A stretch of DNA of 64,000 nt from positions 1 to 64,000 of the forward strand of contig SCHM01000007.1 of NCBI GenBank assembly GCA_004123355.1, in the 5' to 3' direction. This DNA comes from Amphirosellinia nigrospora. Taxonomy: Eukaryota; Ascomycota; Sordariomycetes; Xylariales; Xylariaceae. The translations under genes and the position numbers were made by a program. A model generated the notes under the pieces. The model ran no database searches. It was not told the origin of the DNA and saw only the letters and a program-made list of their open reading frames with translations. Below are positions 11,562-22,984 of the stretch, piece after piece (within the stretch, counting starts at the first letter, position 1; each line of letters starts with the position of its first letter).

Positions 11562-11617
11562 TGATGAAAACAAAAGTTCAGCTCTACCATTCAATTCGGT
11601 AAAGCAGTATTTCAACA
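11562..11617 (-). repeat. 5' LTR of the miniature element
   Basis: 56 bp, identical to the 3' LTR and to the solo LTR at 58 kb. It abuts the primer-binding site on its inner side and the TACCC duplication on its outer side. Confidence 0.95.
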
Positions 11618-13205
11618 TACCCTACGCGGGTTAGCCACATATATAAACACAAAACTACAGACTAAATTCCATAGTTTAACTTAATCTATTAGATCCTCTG
11701 AAACTACTCTGGTACGCTCCCTTGTATACGTACTAGTTCAGTCCCTCTGTTAGAATTAGCTGAAAAGTACGCGACAATATTCCAAAGCATCACAGATAAG
11801 GGTGAGAAAGAGAACATCCTGCAAAGACTCCAGAAAATCAACTACTTAATCCCAACAGTTCATACTTTATAACAAGACTTTAAATACTTGCGGTAATGTA
11901 CGAGTATTATAAAGCAGTTGATCTTAGGGAAGAGCCGACTCCTTATTACGGTCCAAACAATTGTTTCTAGTACATATAAGGTCGATGCAGGACGAGGTTA
12001 TACACCATACTTTTTCAAAAACAGGAAGGTGCTTTACCTTGGTATTATGCAGAACCTCGTAGAACTCTCGGGTGAGAATCTTTTAAAAGAAGATAACGAG
12101 AAGGACCTAAAGATACGTTTATACGATCAACGAGTTTGGCATTAATTGGCACTCTAAGCCGAAATTAGGGTTTAATTTTGACGAGATCTCTTGTTTATTT
12201 CGCCTAGATTCGGACCGAGAAATGGCAAAGAGAGCGTTGCTGGATGCTCGACCACTACAGCATTTCGAATATGGACAGAATTTGGATGTTTTAATCTCTA
12301 CTATGGTTCAATGTTTTAATGAGGCACAGCCAATCATATCCAAAGACATCTGTTTCGCACTTACCACCTCACATCTAGGGAGCCGTGGAGCCGATTAAGA
12401 GACGATGTGGTCGCCAGTACTCGAAAGCGTACTCCAACGACCGGTTCTATTTACCTTGGAAAACTTTACTAGTCAATTATAGAAGGATGCTGATATTACT
12501 TCTCTGTTCGTCCGGAGGTCCATGTTTCGCGCGTTTTGGAGCTGGCATGATGAGAAGGATACCGACCAGCATGACGTGAACAACTAGAGTGTCGATGTAC
12601 AGGATGAACAAATTTCAGATGTGGACAGCGACCCGAGCCAGAGTGCTGATGCACAAATGACGACTGTGGAGGAGGCAGATCGAGACCCGGGAGATGCCAA
12701 CCACGCTGGCGACGTTTCCGTGCCAGCCCCTGCTCAAGACCGTGAATTAAGAGATCAGTTGGCGACTGCACGGGTCAGACCAATACGGCGGCGAAAATCG
12801 CGGCGCGGGATCCCGAAACGTTGAAGAAAACAGAAACGCAAATTTAAAAAGATTTCTCGACGGAGACCATTAGCAGACAGGAGCTCAACCCATACCACCT
12901 TTATATCGGATCCTTCCAGGCTTGAGCTAAACAATCCGAGCCAGCCGAACCCAGTACAGGATAGTCGAATGGTGACGATTCTTATCCGCCGGGACGGAGA
13001 GTGGGAAGAGATTAAAGAGTGCCAACGTTATTTTATCATCGACGCTATACCAGAAGTGCGACATAAGAATCTAGGACGAGAATGGGTTCTATTCAATAAA
13101 ACTGGTCGAGGTATTACTTTGGAAGACTGTCCTACTTATGAGGATGATGTTATATGTCTTATTACGGCGGATGCAAGCGGCTTTCTAGCAGAAGTAACTT
13201 TATAA

Positions 13206-14104
13206 AGATTTAATATAATAAGAATTCGAGGTTTAAGTTTTGACTAATGTTCGATATTTGAAGTACTGTACTATATTGTTCTGCAAAGTTCAGATTCAGT
13301 GCCCAAACTTTTTTTACAAGTCATTATATGTTCCATGCTACCTACCATATCTAGGTTAACTTGGTGACATTGAAGATACCCTTATGCAGCTAATAGTGCT
13401 TACTGCATATGACGCTCTGCAAAAATTACTCTACAAAGTAGGGTGCCTGGACAATGCATAAATTAGTGCAGCGCCGTACTACTGTGGTGCTTATAGCAGC
13501 TAGTTTAACCCTGGTACAGGACATTCCACAGCACGTCAGTGCATTATTGGCAGCTAATCGCTAAAAGTGTCGCCTTATATGTTTTCAGGAGGATTCTAAT
13601 ACTGTGTCAACGTGACGTGGGTCCTGAATCTCGAAGAGTGATAGCGGCGTGGAACGGAGTTATAAGGATGCCGTTAGAACAGGCGCAAACAGGAAGAAGA
13701 TGTGGGCAACAGCAAGCCGGAGTACGCGTTGCTATATTATAACGCTCCAGCATAATCGTTCTTCTACATGATGATAACCTAGATGCGAAGAGGGAGTCCT
13801 CTAGTCTATGCAGAGTAACAATACTATAACAAGACTTAAACGTCTTTGCAATAAATATTTTGGTCATTGTTCCCTCATTCCGATCTATACCTATTTACTA
13901 TGCACAGTGCATCACGATTACACAGGGAGTATACCGAGTTACTACTCGTAATGCGCATAGGGAGCCTATAGATGCTGATTTGTCTCTAGACTCGTGCATA
14001 ACTTGCGGTTTCTTATCCTCTTCGACGCCTGATAATCTATGTACTATAATTTATGTGTAAGGTGACCATTAGACTTGTTTCGGTAACGACTCGGTACTAA
14101 TGTC
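13206..14104. other. Intergenic, AT-rich
   Basis: No credible gene. The open frames at 13.5-14.06 kb are short and overlap antisense frames. This is the convergent gap between the DUF3723 relic and the DUF6594 gene. Confidence 0.5.
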
Positions 14105-15067
14105 TTACGACATGTTAGAAACAAACGTAGCAAGCACCGCCGCATAAGCAGCAGATACCGCCATCATCTCCAAGTTGGAAACCTTTAACATAGCAGTAAC
14201 GATAAGAGAAAAGCCAGGATGAACACAGAAACGATGGAGATCTGAATATTTCTAGATTGGTGTGCAGTAATGGCCAGTGGAACAATAAGAAAAACACCAA
14301 TAGCGACCGCGGTAATGACACGCCCGGCAACTTCTGCCATCAGTATAGTATTTTGATAAGACCACTGGCGGTTAGTTGGAATCGACCCAGGTGCTTCCGA
14401 GTTTTCCTGATAGCTCCTCGATAGTCGCCAATATCGGAAAGCACGTAGGTACTTGTGCAGGCGGCGTTGGAAAGGATCTGTTCGGATCGAATGCCAAGGT
14501 CTGTCCGAACAAGGCGCGTGTTATAAATTTCATACAAACTGAGTTCCGTCCGCAGGTTAGATTGTTTTTCGTCGTCTAAGAGGAGAAGTCTCCATGGCCA
14601 TGATGTGGTTGAAGGCGACAAGGGTCGTCTAGTATTATATTGCTCAATTAGCTTAGTTAGGTACTCTTCGTATATGTAATATCTATATAAAGACAGACCG
14701 TATTCTTTAAGGAGGCTGCGAAGCTTTAACACCATCTCTTCTGTGATTGTTTGCTTTATCTGAGGAACATCTGCTCCCTCTTGCTACGTCGTAGGCCAAG
14801 TCGATCTGAAGAGGAAGTATTAAGGTCCAGACTAAGACCAGCCTGGTAGATAACATGGTCTAGTGTGGCGATTTCGCCTTCAAGGAAGCGGAGGTTAATG
14901 AGGTGGGTAGTTTTGAACCGCCGAAACCCATGAAGAGTGAGGTTGTTGTCTGCCGTGGCATATTGCCAATGTTTTAAACTCTTGCGCAACGCTACCGGAA
15001 TTGTATGCCGGATTTGCCATAATATTGTTAATAAAACAACAGTTAGGATGGTAGAATCAAAGTGCAA
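14105..15067 (-). pseudogene. DUF6594 membrane protein gene, decayed
   Basis: DUF6594 proteins are fungal proteins with an N-terminal helical region and two or three C-terminal membrane helices; their function is unknown. The minus strand shows the N-terminal signature RRFKTTHLINLRFLEGEIA and GLSLDLN (about 14930-14820). After a one-base frame change comes KLRSLLKEYGLSLYRYY. At the end (14340-14105) are AVAIGVFLIVPLAITA and NLEMMAVSAAYAAVLATF, the typical final membrane helices with the conserved AAYAAVL. The middle (14.35-14.6 kb) changes frame repeatedly. I place the coding start near 15067 only because the frame opens there; it reads as a hydrophobic stretch and may be upstream DNA. Confidence 0.65.
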
Positions 15068-16180
15068 CAGCAGAGAGAATTTTGGTAAAGAAACAGCAAA
15101 GAATAATACAAGCTGCGTAGCAAAATCTAGCTAGCGATCGTTGGGGCGGTTGTTATATAGGGATGGTAAGCCAACCTTGCCGCCGGTAGACAACTACCTA
15201 GGTACCTAGGTAAGCTTGGACGTTGGCAGACCTTGTGGCTTAACTACTTTGCAGGTTTGTATACTGCATATTTATTGAATATGGGAGCGCACACAGCTTA
15301 ATTGCCTGCCTAGCATTCGCTGGCCATGGGAAATGGACAAACTAGATTTATTTAGGTTTGCTATTGTTGTTAAAATCTGCTGGGCGGTCTAAAACTGGGG
15401 CTACAACTGGGCTGGGAGTAACAGCTCAACTAGGTAGGTACCCCACCACGAGTTTGCTGTGCACTTAGCAGATTCTGCCTTTGCCAGTTTCCATCGTCAT
15501 CCGCAGGTGTTTGGGGGGCTGCCCCTGCTCAGCCATCAGAGCAGAGCCATGCAAACTTCCACTTGTCAAGTTGTGACGGTGGCGCTGCTACTTGCAGCAG
15601 CTGTGCGCATCGACCACCGAATCTCAAGGCAATATGACCGGAACTGACACCTTGGTGTCCTCGGACTTCTTCGGAAGCCGCCGTCCGCAGCATTTCGCAG
15701 CCTGCATCGAGTTGCATCCTAAACCCAATCCTCCGCACGCCGCCGCCACTACCACATTATATACAAACTCGGATCAAGGTATTGGCTAAACCCCTCATCT
15801 CACTGCCTCGAATAGGCGTCTGCGCCCCCGCGGCGGCGTAGGAACAAGGCCACAGGCCTCCTGCTTCGGCCAGCCGCATGCCGTCACGCGCCAAAGCCTT
15901 TTCTGACATCAGCTGCGACCCCAAGTGCATTCCCGCTTAACCTATGAAGCGCTTCTTGGTCGTTGTGGCATTATTAGACTGCATGAATGCTTTCCGAAGC
16001 TAGCGCTTTCAACGTGATCGATCTAACTCCACCTCGAATCATTTCCACAGAGCCTCTGGAGCCCAGTCTATCCGATACTAGTATATCACACAGCTTAGAT
16101 CTCACGGGTAGCTAAGTGCGCTAGGTTTTGATGTTACTAGAGTGTGTCCCCTGAGAATATTTAGGGAAATGGTCTAACGA
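15068..16180. other. Intergenic with AGGTACCT-type palindromes
   Basis: No supported gene. A short palindromic motif, CTACCTAGGTACCTAGGTA, lies at about 15190-15208. The upstream part of the NLR gene, including a probable intron end (TTCTTGCAG near 16193), occupies the right edge. Confidence 0.45.
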
Positions 16181-16189
16181 GAGGTTTTC

Positions 16190-19100
16190 TTGCAGTACTC
16201 GATCATCCTAATGATGCCGGACCCCAACGACTACACAATTGGATGGTCTGCGCCGTTGAAAAAGAACTCGTTGCCGCCAGGCATTCTCCTCGACGAAGAA
16301 CATGGCGACCCAGACTCTCTGCCCGTGAACGATAACAACGCCTACACCTTAGGTCGGATAGGAAAGCACAATGTTGTCATGGCTGTGTTACCCACTGGGA
16401 GTATGGGCTCGTCAATGCTGCGAACGTTGCTAGAGACATGATACGCAGCTTTCCGAACCTTAGAGTTGGTTTAATGGTTGGCATTGGTGGTGGTGCTCCG
16501 GCGAAGCATGATATCCGCCTAGGCGACGTTGTGGTCAGTTCCGCTGGCTATGCGAATGGGGGTGTGTTCCAGTACGATTACGGGAAGACTATCCAGAACG
16601 AGACCTTTGTTACGACGGGGTTTTGAACAAACCACCGACATTCATCATGGCAGCAGTGGCTGCACTTAAGGCGACATATCGAAAGAACGGGCATCAGTTT
16701 CAGGAAACCATCACAAGCGTTCTTGATAAATTTCCAAGACTGCGGGATGAATACCAACGACCACCTGCTAGCAAGGACCGACTTTACAGACCCAACATTA
16801 TTCATGTTGCTAAGGACGACGAAAGCTGCGCGACCTCTTGCGGAGACGATGAGTCGAAGTTGATCGTCCGAAGTACACGATCAGCCAATGAAGATAATCC
16901 CGCAATCCACTATGGCCTCATCGCCTCCTCCAACCAGCTAATGAAAGATGCTTCGATTCGCGATAGGCTTTCGATGGAGCAGGACGTGTTATGCTTTGAG
17001 ATGGAAGCTGCCGGGTTGATGAATCAATTTCCATTCCTTATCGTTCGTGGCATATGCGACTACTCCGACACCCACAAGAACATGCTATGGCAAGGTTACG
17101 CAGCAATGACCGCAGCTGCATACGCAAGAGATATCCTTAACAAGATTGCGCCGAATAAGATCGAGGCTGAAAGAAAGTTGGGCGATGTACTTGACGGGAG
17201 TTAGTTATTTTTACGACTAATTATTATTCTACTTCCAGTCATTTTTCTAATTGAATCTATAGTTTCTAGTACTTTTATCTTCTTTGATAAAAACATTGCG
17301 TATACAAAACGTTACCTAGATAGGAAAAGACCTTGAAATCCTCAACTGGCTCACGCCAACTGATTATGGGCCACAACAAACCGACTACCTCAGAAGACGA
17401 CAACCAGGGACAGGACAATGGTTGCTTGACTCCGAAGAGTATCAGAATTGGATAAAAGAGCCAAACAAGACGTTGTTCTGTCCAGGAATCCCTGGAGCTG
17501 GAAAAACGATTCTAACCTCTATCATTGTAGAGGATCTCGAGAAAAGATTCCACAACGAGATTACTACTGCAGTAGCTTATGTCTATTGCAACTATAAGCG
17601 TCAAACCGAGCAGACTCTCGAGAGCTTGTTGTCCAGTCTGCTAAAACAGCTCGCTCAAACTCAGCTATCTTTACCACATAGTCTCAAAGAGCTCTACGAT
17701 CAGCATAGAGCAAAGCGAACCAGGCCATCCTTGGACGAGATTTACCGAGCACTCGGAGCAGTTGCTCTTCAAAACTCCAGGCTCTTTATTATTGTCGATG
17801 CGCTTGATGAATGTCAAGCTCTTGATGGCTGCCGTACAAAGTTTCTGTCAGCAATCTTCAACCTTCAGGAAAAAGCTAGAGTAAATTTTCGCAACCTCAA
17901 GATACATACCAGAGATCATAGACCAATTTCAAGGAAGCTTGTTGATAGAAATTCGCGCAACTGATGATGATATCAACAGATATTTACAAGGACATATATC
18001 AGAGCTTCCGAACATCGTCACTAATCGAGTTGACCTTCAAAATGAGATTACAACAAGTATAGCAAACGCTGTCGATGGAATGTATGTATGCTTTAAGAAT
18101 AATATTAGTCATTCTAATTGGTTTAGGTTTTGCTTGCGCAACTCCATCTCGCATCATTAATTGGCAAAGATACACCTAAAGCTATACGAATAGCGTTACA
18201 AAACCTGGCAGCTGGGTCGAATGCCTACGACACTGCTTACGAGCAGGCCATGGAACGAATCCAAGGACAACTCAAAGAGCAAGCAAAGCGTGCTAAACAA
18301 GTCCTATCGTGGATAACATGTGCAAAAAGGCCGTTAACAAAGCTGGAACTCCAACATGCACTTGCAGTAGAACCCAACGAGCTGGAACTTGATAAAGATA
18401 ACATTCCCCAAATTGAAGACATGGTCTCTGTATGTGCTGGGCTGATAGCAGTTGATGAAGAAAGCAGTACTGTCCGATTAGTTCATTATACAACACAAGA
18501 TTACTTTGTACGAACTCAGTGGGAATGGTTTCCAGACGCGCAGCTTTCTATTACAACAATCTGTACTACCTACTACTCTCCTATCCGAACTTTACGAACG
18601 GATATTGCCAAACAGACGAAAAATTCGAAGAACGGCTTAGATTGTACCCTTTTTATGATTACGCGGCTCGCAACTGGGGACATCATGGCCGTAAGGTGTC
18701 GGCTTGCCAGAACATTGTTTCCTTTCTCCGAAAACCTACCGAGGTGGAAGCATCAAGTCAAGTTCTGCTCGTAAATAATAAATATATGTACGAAGGTTAC
18801 AGTCAAAGGACTCCAAGGCGAATGACTGGGTTACATTTAGCAGCATACTTTGGTCTCAACGAGGTTGTAGCAGACGTACTTGGGGACTACAGTGCGGATG
18901 TGAGAGATCAGTATGGCCAGACGCCGCTCTCGTGGGCGGCAAGGAACGGGCACGAGGGTATAGTTAAGCTGCTACTGGCAACTGAAAGGGTTGATCCCGA
19001 CCTAAAAGATACTGAGAATGGCCGGACGCCGCTCTCGTGGGCGGCAGAGAACGGGCACGACGGTATGGTCAAGCTGCTGCTGGCTATTAAAAGGGTCGAT

Positions 19101-20515
19101 CCTGATTCGAAAGATAATAATGGCCAGACGCCGCTCTCGTGGGCGGCAGAGAACGGGCACGACGGTATAGTCAAGCTGCTGCTGGCTACCGAAGGGGTTG
19201 ATCCCAACTCGAAAGATACCGTGTATGGCCAGACGCCGCTCTCGCGGGCGGCAAGGAACGGGCACGAGGGTATAGTTAAGCTGCTACTGGCAACTGAAAG
19301 GGTTGATCCCGACCCAAAAGATACTGAGTATGGCCGGACGCCGCTCTCGTGGGCGGCAGAGAACGGGCACGACGGTATAGTCAAGCTGCTGCTGGCTACC
19401 GAAGGGGTTGATCCCAACTCGAAAGATACCATGAATGGCCAGATGCCGCTCTCGCGGGCGGCAGGGAAAGGTCACGAGGCCATAGTCAAGCTGCTACTGG
19501 CTACCGAAGGGTTGATCCCGACCGAAAGGATATTGAGTATGGCCAGACGCCGCTCTCGTGGGCGGCAGGGAACGGGCACGAGGGTATAGTCAAGATACTA
19601 CTAGCTACTGAAAGGGTCGATCCTGATTCGAAAGATAATAATGGCCAGACGCCGCTCTTGTGGGCAGCAGAGAACGGTCACAAGACTGTGGTTAAGCTGC
19701 TGCTGGCTACCGAAGGGGTCGATCCCGACCGAAAAGATAACAAGGGCCAGACGCCGCTCTCGCGGGCGGCAGAGAACGGGCATGACGGTATAGTCAAGCT
19801 GCTACTGGCAACTGAAGAGGTCGATCCCAACTCGAAAGATACTATATATGGCCAGACGCCGCTCTCGTGGGCGGCAGGGAACGGGCATGACGGTATAGTC
19901 AAGCTGCTGCTGGCAACTGAAGAGGTTGATCCCAACTCGAAAGATACTATGTATGGCCGGACGCCGCTCTCGTGGGCGGCAGAGAACGGGCACGAGGGTA
20001 TGGTCAAGCTGCTGCTGGCTATTAAAAGGGTCGATCCTGATTCGAAAGATAATAATGGCCAGACGCCGCTCTCGTGGGCGGCAGAGAACGGGCACGACGT
20101 ATAGTCAAGCTACTGCTAGCTATTAAAAGGGTCGATCCTGATTCGAAAGATAATAATGGCCAGACGCGCCTCTCGTGGGCGGCAGAGAACGGGCACGACG
20201 GTATAGTCAAGCTGCTGCTGGCTACCGAAGGGGTTGATCCCAACTCGAAAGATACCATGTATGGCCAGACGCCGCTCTCGCGGGCGGCAGGGAGCGGGCA
20301 CGAGGCTATAGTTAAGCTGCTGCTGGCTACCGAAGGGTTGATCCCGACCCAAAAAGTAACAATGGTCAGACACCACTATCGCGGACGGCAGATATAGTCA
20401 AGCTACTACTAGCTATTAAAAGGGTCGATCCCGACCTAAAAGATAATAATGGCCGGACGCCGCTCTCGTAGGCGGCAGAGAACGGTTACGAGCTATAGTT
20501 AAGCTTCTACTTAAG
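16190..20515 (+). pseudogene. NLR: PNP-like, NACHT and ankyrin-repeat protein, broken
   Basis: Fungal NLRs of this layout are implicated in non-self recognition and are common Starship cargo. The N-terminus matches nucleoside-phosphorylase-like domains: [67 protein letters not shown] (16.2-17.2 kb). The NACHT part (17.3-18.8 kb) has the Walker A GIPGAGKT, the Walker B LFIIVDALDEC, and winged-helix sequence VLSWITCAKRPLTKLELQHA with VHYTTQDYF. About 16 ankyrin units follow. Breaks I can see are a lost base near 16395 and another near 16620, a shift near 17900, one near 18570, and shifts at 19510, 20097 and 20335, plus a stop in the last unit. One intron, GTATGT..TTAG (18082-18126), is credible. 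The gene is complete in outline but cannot make one protein. Confidence 0.9.
18915..20510 (+). repeat. Near-identical tandem ankyrin units, 102/105 bp
   Basis: About 16 units of 34 or 35 codons share the pattern [20 protein letters not shown] followed by [11 protein letters not shown]. Units differ at few positions, and the two unit lengths (102 and 105 bp) are intermixed. Such high internal conservation is known for repeats of fungal NLRs and permits fast change in repeat number and specificity. Single-base deletions break the array in units 6, 12 and 14. Confidence 0.9.
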
Positions 20516-20767
20516 GATGGTGCCAATTTTAATAATGTTGATGCTGTTGGAGTAACCATACTTCAATGTGCAGCATTTAATCATTAATATGATGCTGTAG
20601 AGCTCCTATTATTTCACAGTGGACCTTTTATTCCTCCAGACTTTTATAGACTTCAGCAATTGTTCTTCGAGCAGTTAGCGTAAACAAATATATGCCTTGC
20701 TTGGCTTGATTTCTAATTTAGTTGTAGCATTATGTAGAATAAATAGCTAAAAACTACCTAGTTATTA

Positions 20768-22982
20768 ACGTGACACACGGGTCGCTGTCGCGCCGCAAGT
20801 CAATGTCGCAGTTTTTACTGACTACTCGTTGTGACAAGGGCTTGTGCTCAAGTGCTTGGAATTTGGAGTTCAATCCAGCCAATAATCTATTTGGGGTCTC
20901 TAGGGGCTGTGATTTCCCAATTCTGTCTTCAATGTAACCTCGCCCAAGCCCTCAATTTATAGACGAATTCCTAGGACTTCTGCCTCTTCGCAGACCTCCG
21001 AAAGCCTGACTCCTCGAGAGGGTTGAGGCTATTCTGACCAATGCGATTACGCCAATATATTATGTCTCAGCCTACGATAATGCCTCGCAGCGGTGCCGGT
21101 CTTCCAGGACCTTCCAGGATTTCAGGAGTTTCCAGGAGTCTGTATAGCTCCTGTGGCTAGGTCCTGAGGGTAGTCCGTATGACACTCGCCTTCTAACCTT
21201 ACCTGTACTTTTCTCTACCACTACGCAATGGCTCAATAATCTAAAGAAGCCGATCTACAGCTAGCAATCCAAGCTAAGAAACGCAACCTATAATTATCCT
21301 TCCGCAAGCTTGCTCGTATTTATAACGTCTGCGACCGTACATTTAAGCGAAGAATCTACGGTGTGGTACCTCGCTAAATTACAAACTCACCAAAGCGAAA
21401 TCTAGCATTTTCTGAACTAGAAACGATTACTAAACGTAGTCTTGAGCTAGATGCCCGAGAATTTCTACCCCAGCTGCGATATGTTCACGAAATGGCCAAT
21501 ATTCTCCAACATCGAACGCGCCGCGTCCGATGTTGGACGCAACTGAGCTTCAACCTTTATATAACGACGAGCCGACCTCCGAACGCGTTATAACAGCCGA
21601 ATCTATTACTAGCGAGCATTTAACGAAGACCCCGAAAGCTGTCGCAAATATTTTACTCTTATAGAACCTATAATCGCCCGACACGGTATACAGGTTAAAG
21701 ATATCTATAACTTTGACGAGACAAGGTTTTTAATAGGCAAAATAACAACCGGAATTGTTGTTACAAGTGCCGAAAGACGTGGGCGACCTAGACAAGCCGA
21801 GCTTGGAGGTAGAGAATGGGTTACTGCGAACCAGACCATCAATTCCCAGGTTAGGCGGTGCCGCCTTATATCATCTTCTTAGGCAAGGTCCACCTTGCGT
21901 TATGGTATCGCGATACCACTTTACCGGCGGATTGGGTCGTAGACCTTTCGGACAACGACTGGACCAATAATGAAATAGGCGTCCGATGGGCAAAACATTT
22001 CGACAAACATACCCGGAACCGTACAAAGTGTAGTTATCGGCTCTTGATACTCGATGGTCACGAAAGCTACCATTCGATAGAATTCGAAGAATATTGCCAG
22101 TCCAACAACATTATTACGCTCTGTATGCCTCCTTATTCGTCGTAAAAGCTCTAGCCTCTTTATCTAGTCCCTTTTAGTCGGCGTTACGGTGAACATATTG
22201 AGGGTTTAATCCGACGCCATCAAACCTATGTTGAGAAGCAAGACTTCCTTGCGTGCTTTGCGCATGAATTTAAGCATGCATTTACGGAACAAAACATCTA
22301 ATTAAGCTTTAAAGCAGCTGGAATTGTTCTTTTTGATGTAGATCGGGTTATATTTGCGTTAGATATTCGAAAAACGACCAAAACACCATCCCTAGACCCA
22401 GAGCTTTCGGCTCAGTCTTGGACTTCAAAAACGCCTACTACTCCCTTAGAGACCGAACGGCAATCAACTCTTATTAAGACTAGGGTCCAAAATCATTTTT
22501 TAAGCTCCCCAACAAAGATTTTAGATTCTATTGATTCGACTGCGAAAGCTACGCAGGGGTTGATGCATGAGGTTGCCCTTTTGCGCCAGGAGAACGAAGA
22601 GCTTCAAGAGACCACCGACATTTTAAGTAAGGGTCGCAGAACTAAAAACAAGCAACTACAAAGTAGAGGATCTCTTACAGTAGGTGATGTCCAAGTTTTA
22701 TGGGAATCTAAGGGCGATAGGGTAGTTAAATTGGGTGATGAAGGGAAAAGTAGTCGTTTAGCGAAGAGGGTGCGAACGGGTCAGAAGCGCTGTGGCATCT
22801 GCGGCGAGCCCGGACATAATGCGCGAACTTTGTCAAGAAGATATAGAAACCTCTAATGAAGATAATTCCGATTGATGTAATTGTTATATTTGAGTTGTTG
22901 TTGAATTATTCAAGTCGGCGCATGAAAGGTGGTAAAAAGTGCAACATTGACCCGTGGTGCGACAGTGACCCGTGTGTGACGT
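20768..22982 (+). mobile_element. pogo/Fot-type DNA transposon, mutated
   Basis: Imperfect terminal inverted repeats of about 50 bp start ACGT(G/C)ACACACGGGTC and are flanked by TA on each side (20766-20767 and 22983-22984), as expected for the Tc1/mariner superfamily. The interior reads as a DDE_1 transposase in broken frames: FRKLARIYNV with a helix-turn-helix region near 21300, NFDETRFLIGK (first catalytic Asp) near 21712, WVVDLSDNDWTNNE, RLLILDGHESYHS (second Asp) near 22040, LCMPPYSS, and a C-terminal region ending in a zinc-knuckle-like CGICGEPGHNART whose last Cys has become Leu. Many TAA/TAG stops, including one right after MAQ, show heavy decay. It lies just downstream of the NLR array. 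Confidence 0.9.
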
Positions 22983-22984
22983 TA

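Larger units (their letters stand above)
11299..11617 (-). mobile_element. 319-bp miniature LTR retrotransposon (TRIM/SMART type)
   Basis: Two identical 56-bp terminal repeats (11299-11354 and 11562-11617) have TG..CA ends. They bracket a 207-bp interior and are flanked by a perfect 5-bp target duplication TACCC (11294-11298 and 11618-11622). Read on the minus strand, the base after the 5' repeat starts GGTTATGAGCCCGG, complementary to the anticodon stem-loop of initiator tRNA-Met. This is the half-tRNA primer site known from copia-type elements. The 3' repeat is preceded by the purine tract GGAGGGGAG. No protein is encoded, so movement would need enzymes in trans. It sits inside the DUF3723 relic. 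Identity of the two repeats argues for a fairly recent insertion. Confidence 0.9.
10130..13205 (+). pseudogene. DUF3723 family gene, broken and carrying an insertion
   Basis: DUF3723 is a fungal family of unknown function found repeatedly as Starship cargo. Start ATG at 10130, then MHEIQDAQLVTAYFNLEARS. Two tandem stops (TAG TGA) sit where the family has residues, and the same frame resumes with FQGTAKISLDCLLFDPEGEL, REGCDRL, and the hallmark CLYGRHRVEAL and SPWWTVKLY. A GTAGGT..CAG intron (10561-10609) leads to DLSPKAVQLLVEDFAKEG. After a one-base shift comes NRWWTRLSKSK and VLRIPGL. Beyond the inserted miniature LTR element are NYLIPTVHTL and DFKYLR (each followed by a TAA), RCGRQYSKAYSNDR, ITSLFVRRSMFRAFW and the C-terminal block ILIRRDGEWEEI...ITADASGFLAEVTL. 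At least five stops and several frameshifts mean it is dead. The order of motifs is complete, so it was once full length. Confidence 0.85.

Noticed and set aside
18908-20376. Long minus-strand open frames (up to 174 codons) across the ankyrin array
   Set aside because: They are the reverse complement of near-identical ankyrin units; the repeat structure alone keeps them open.
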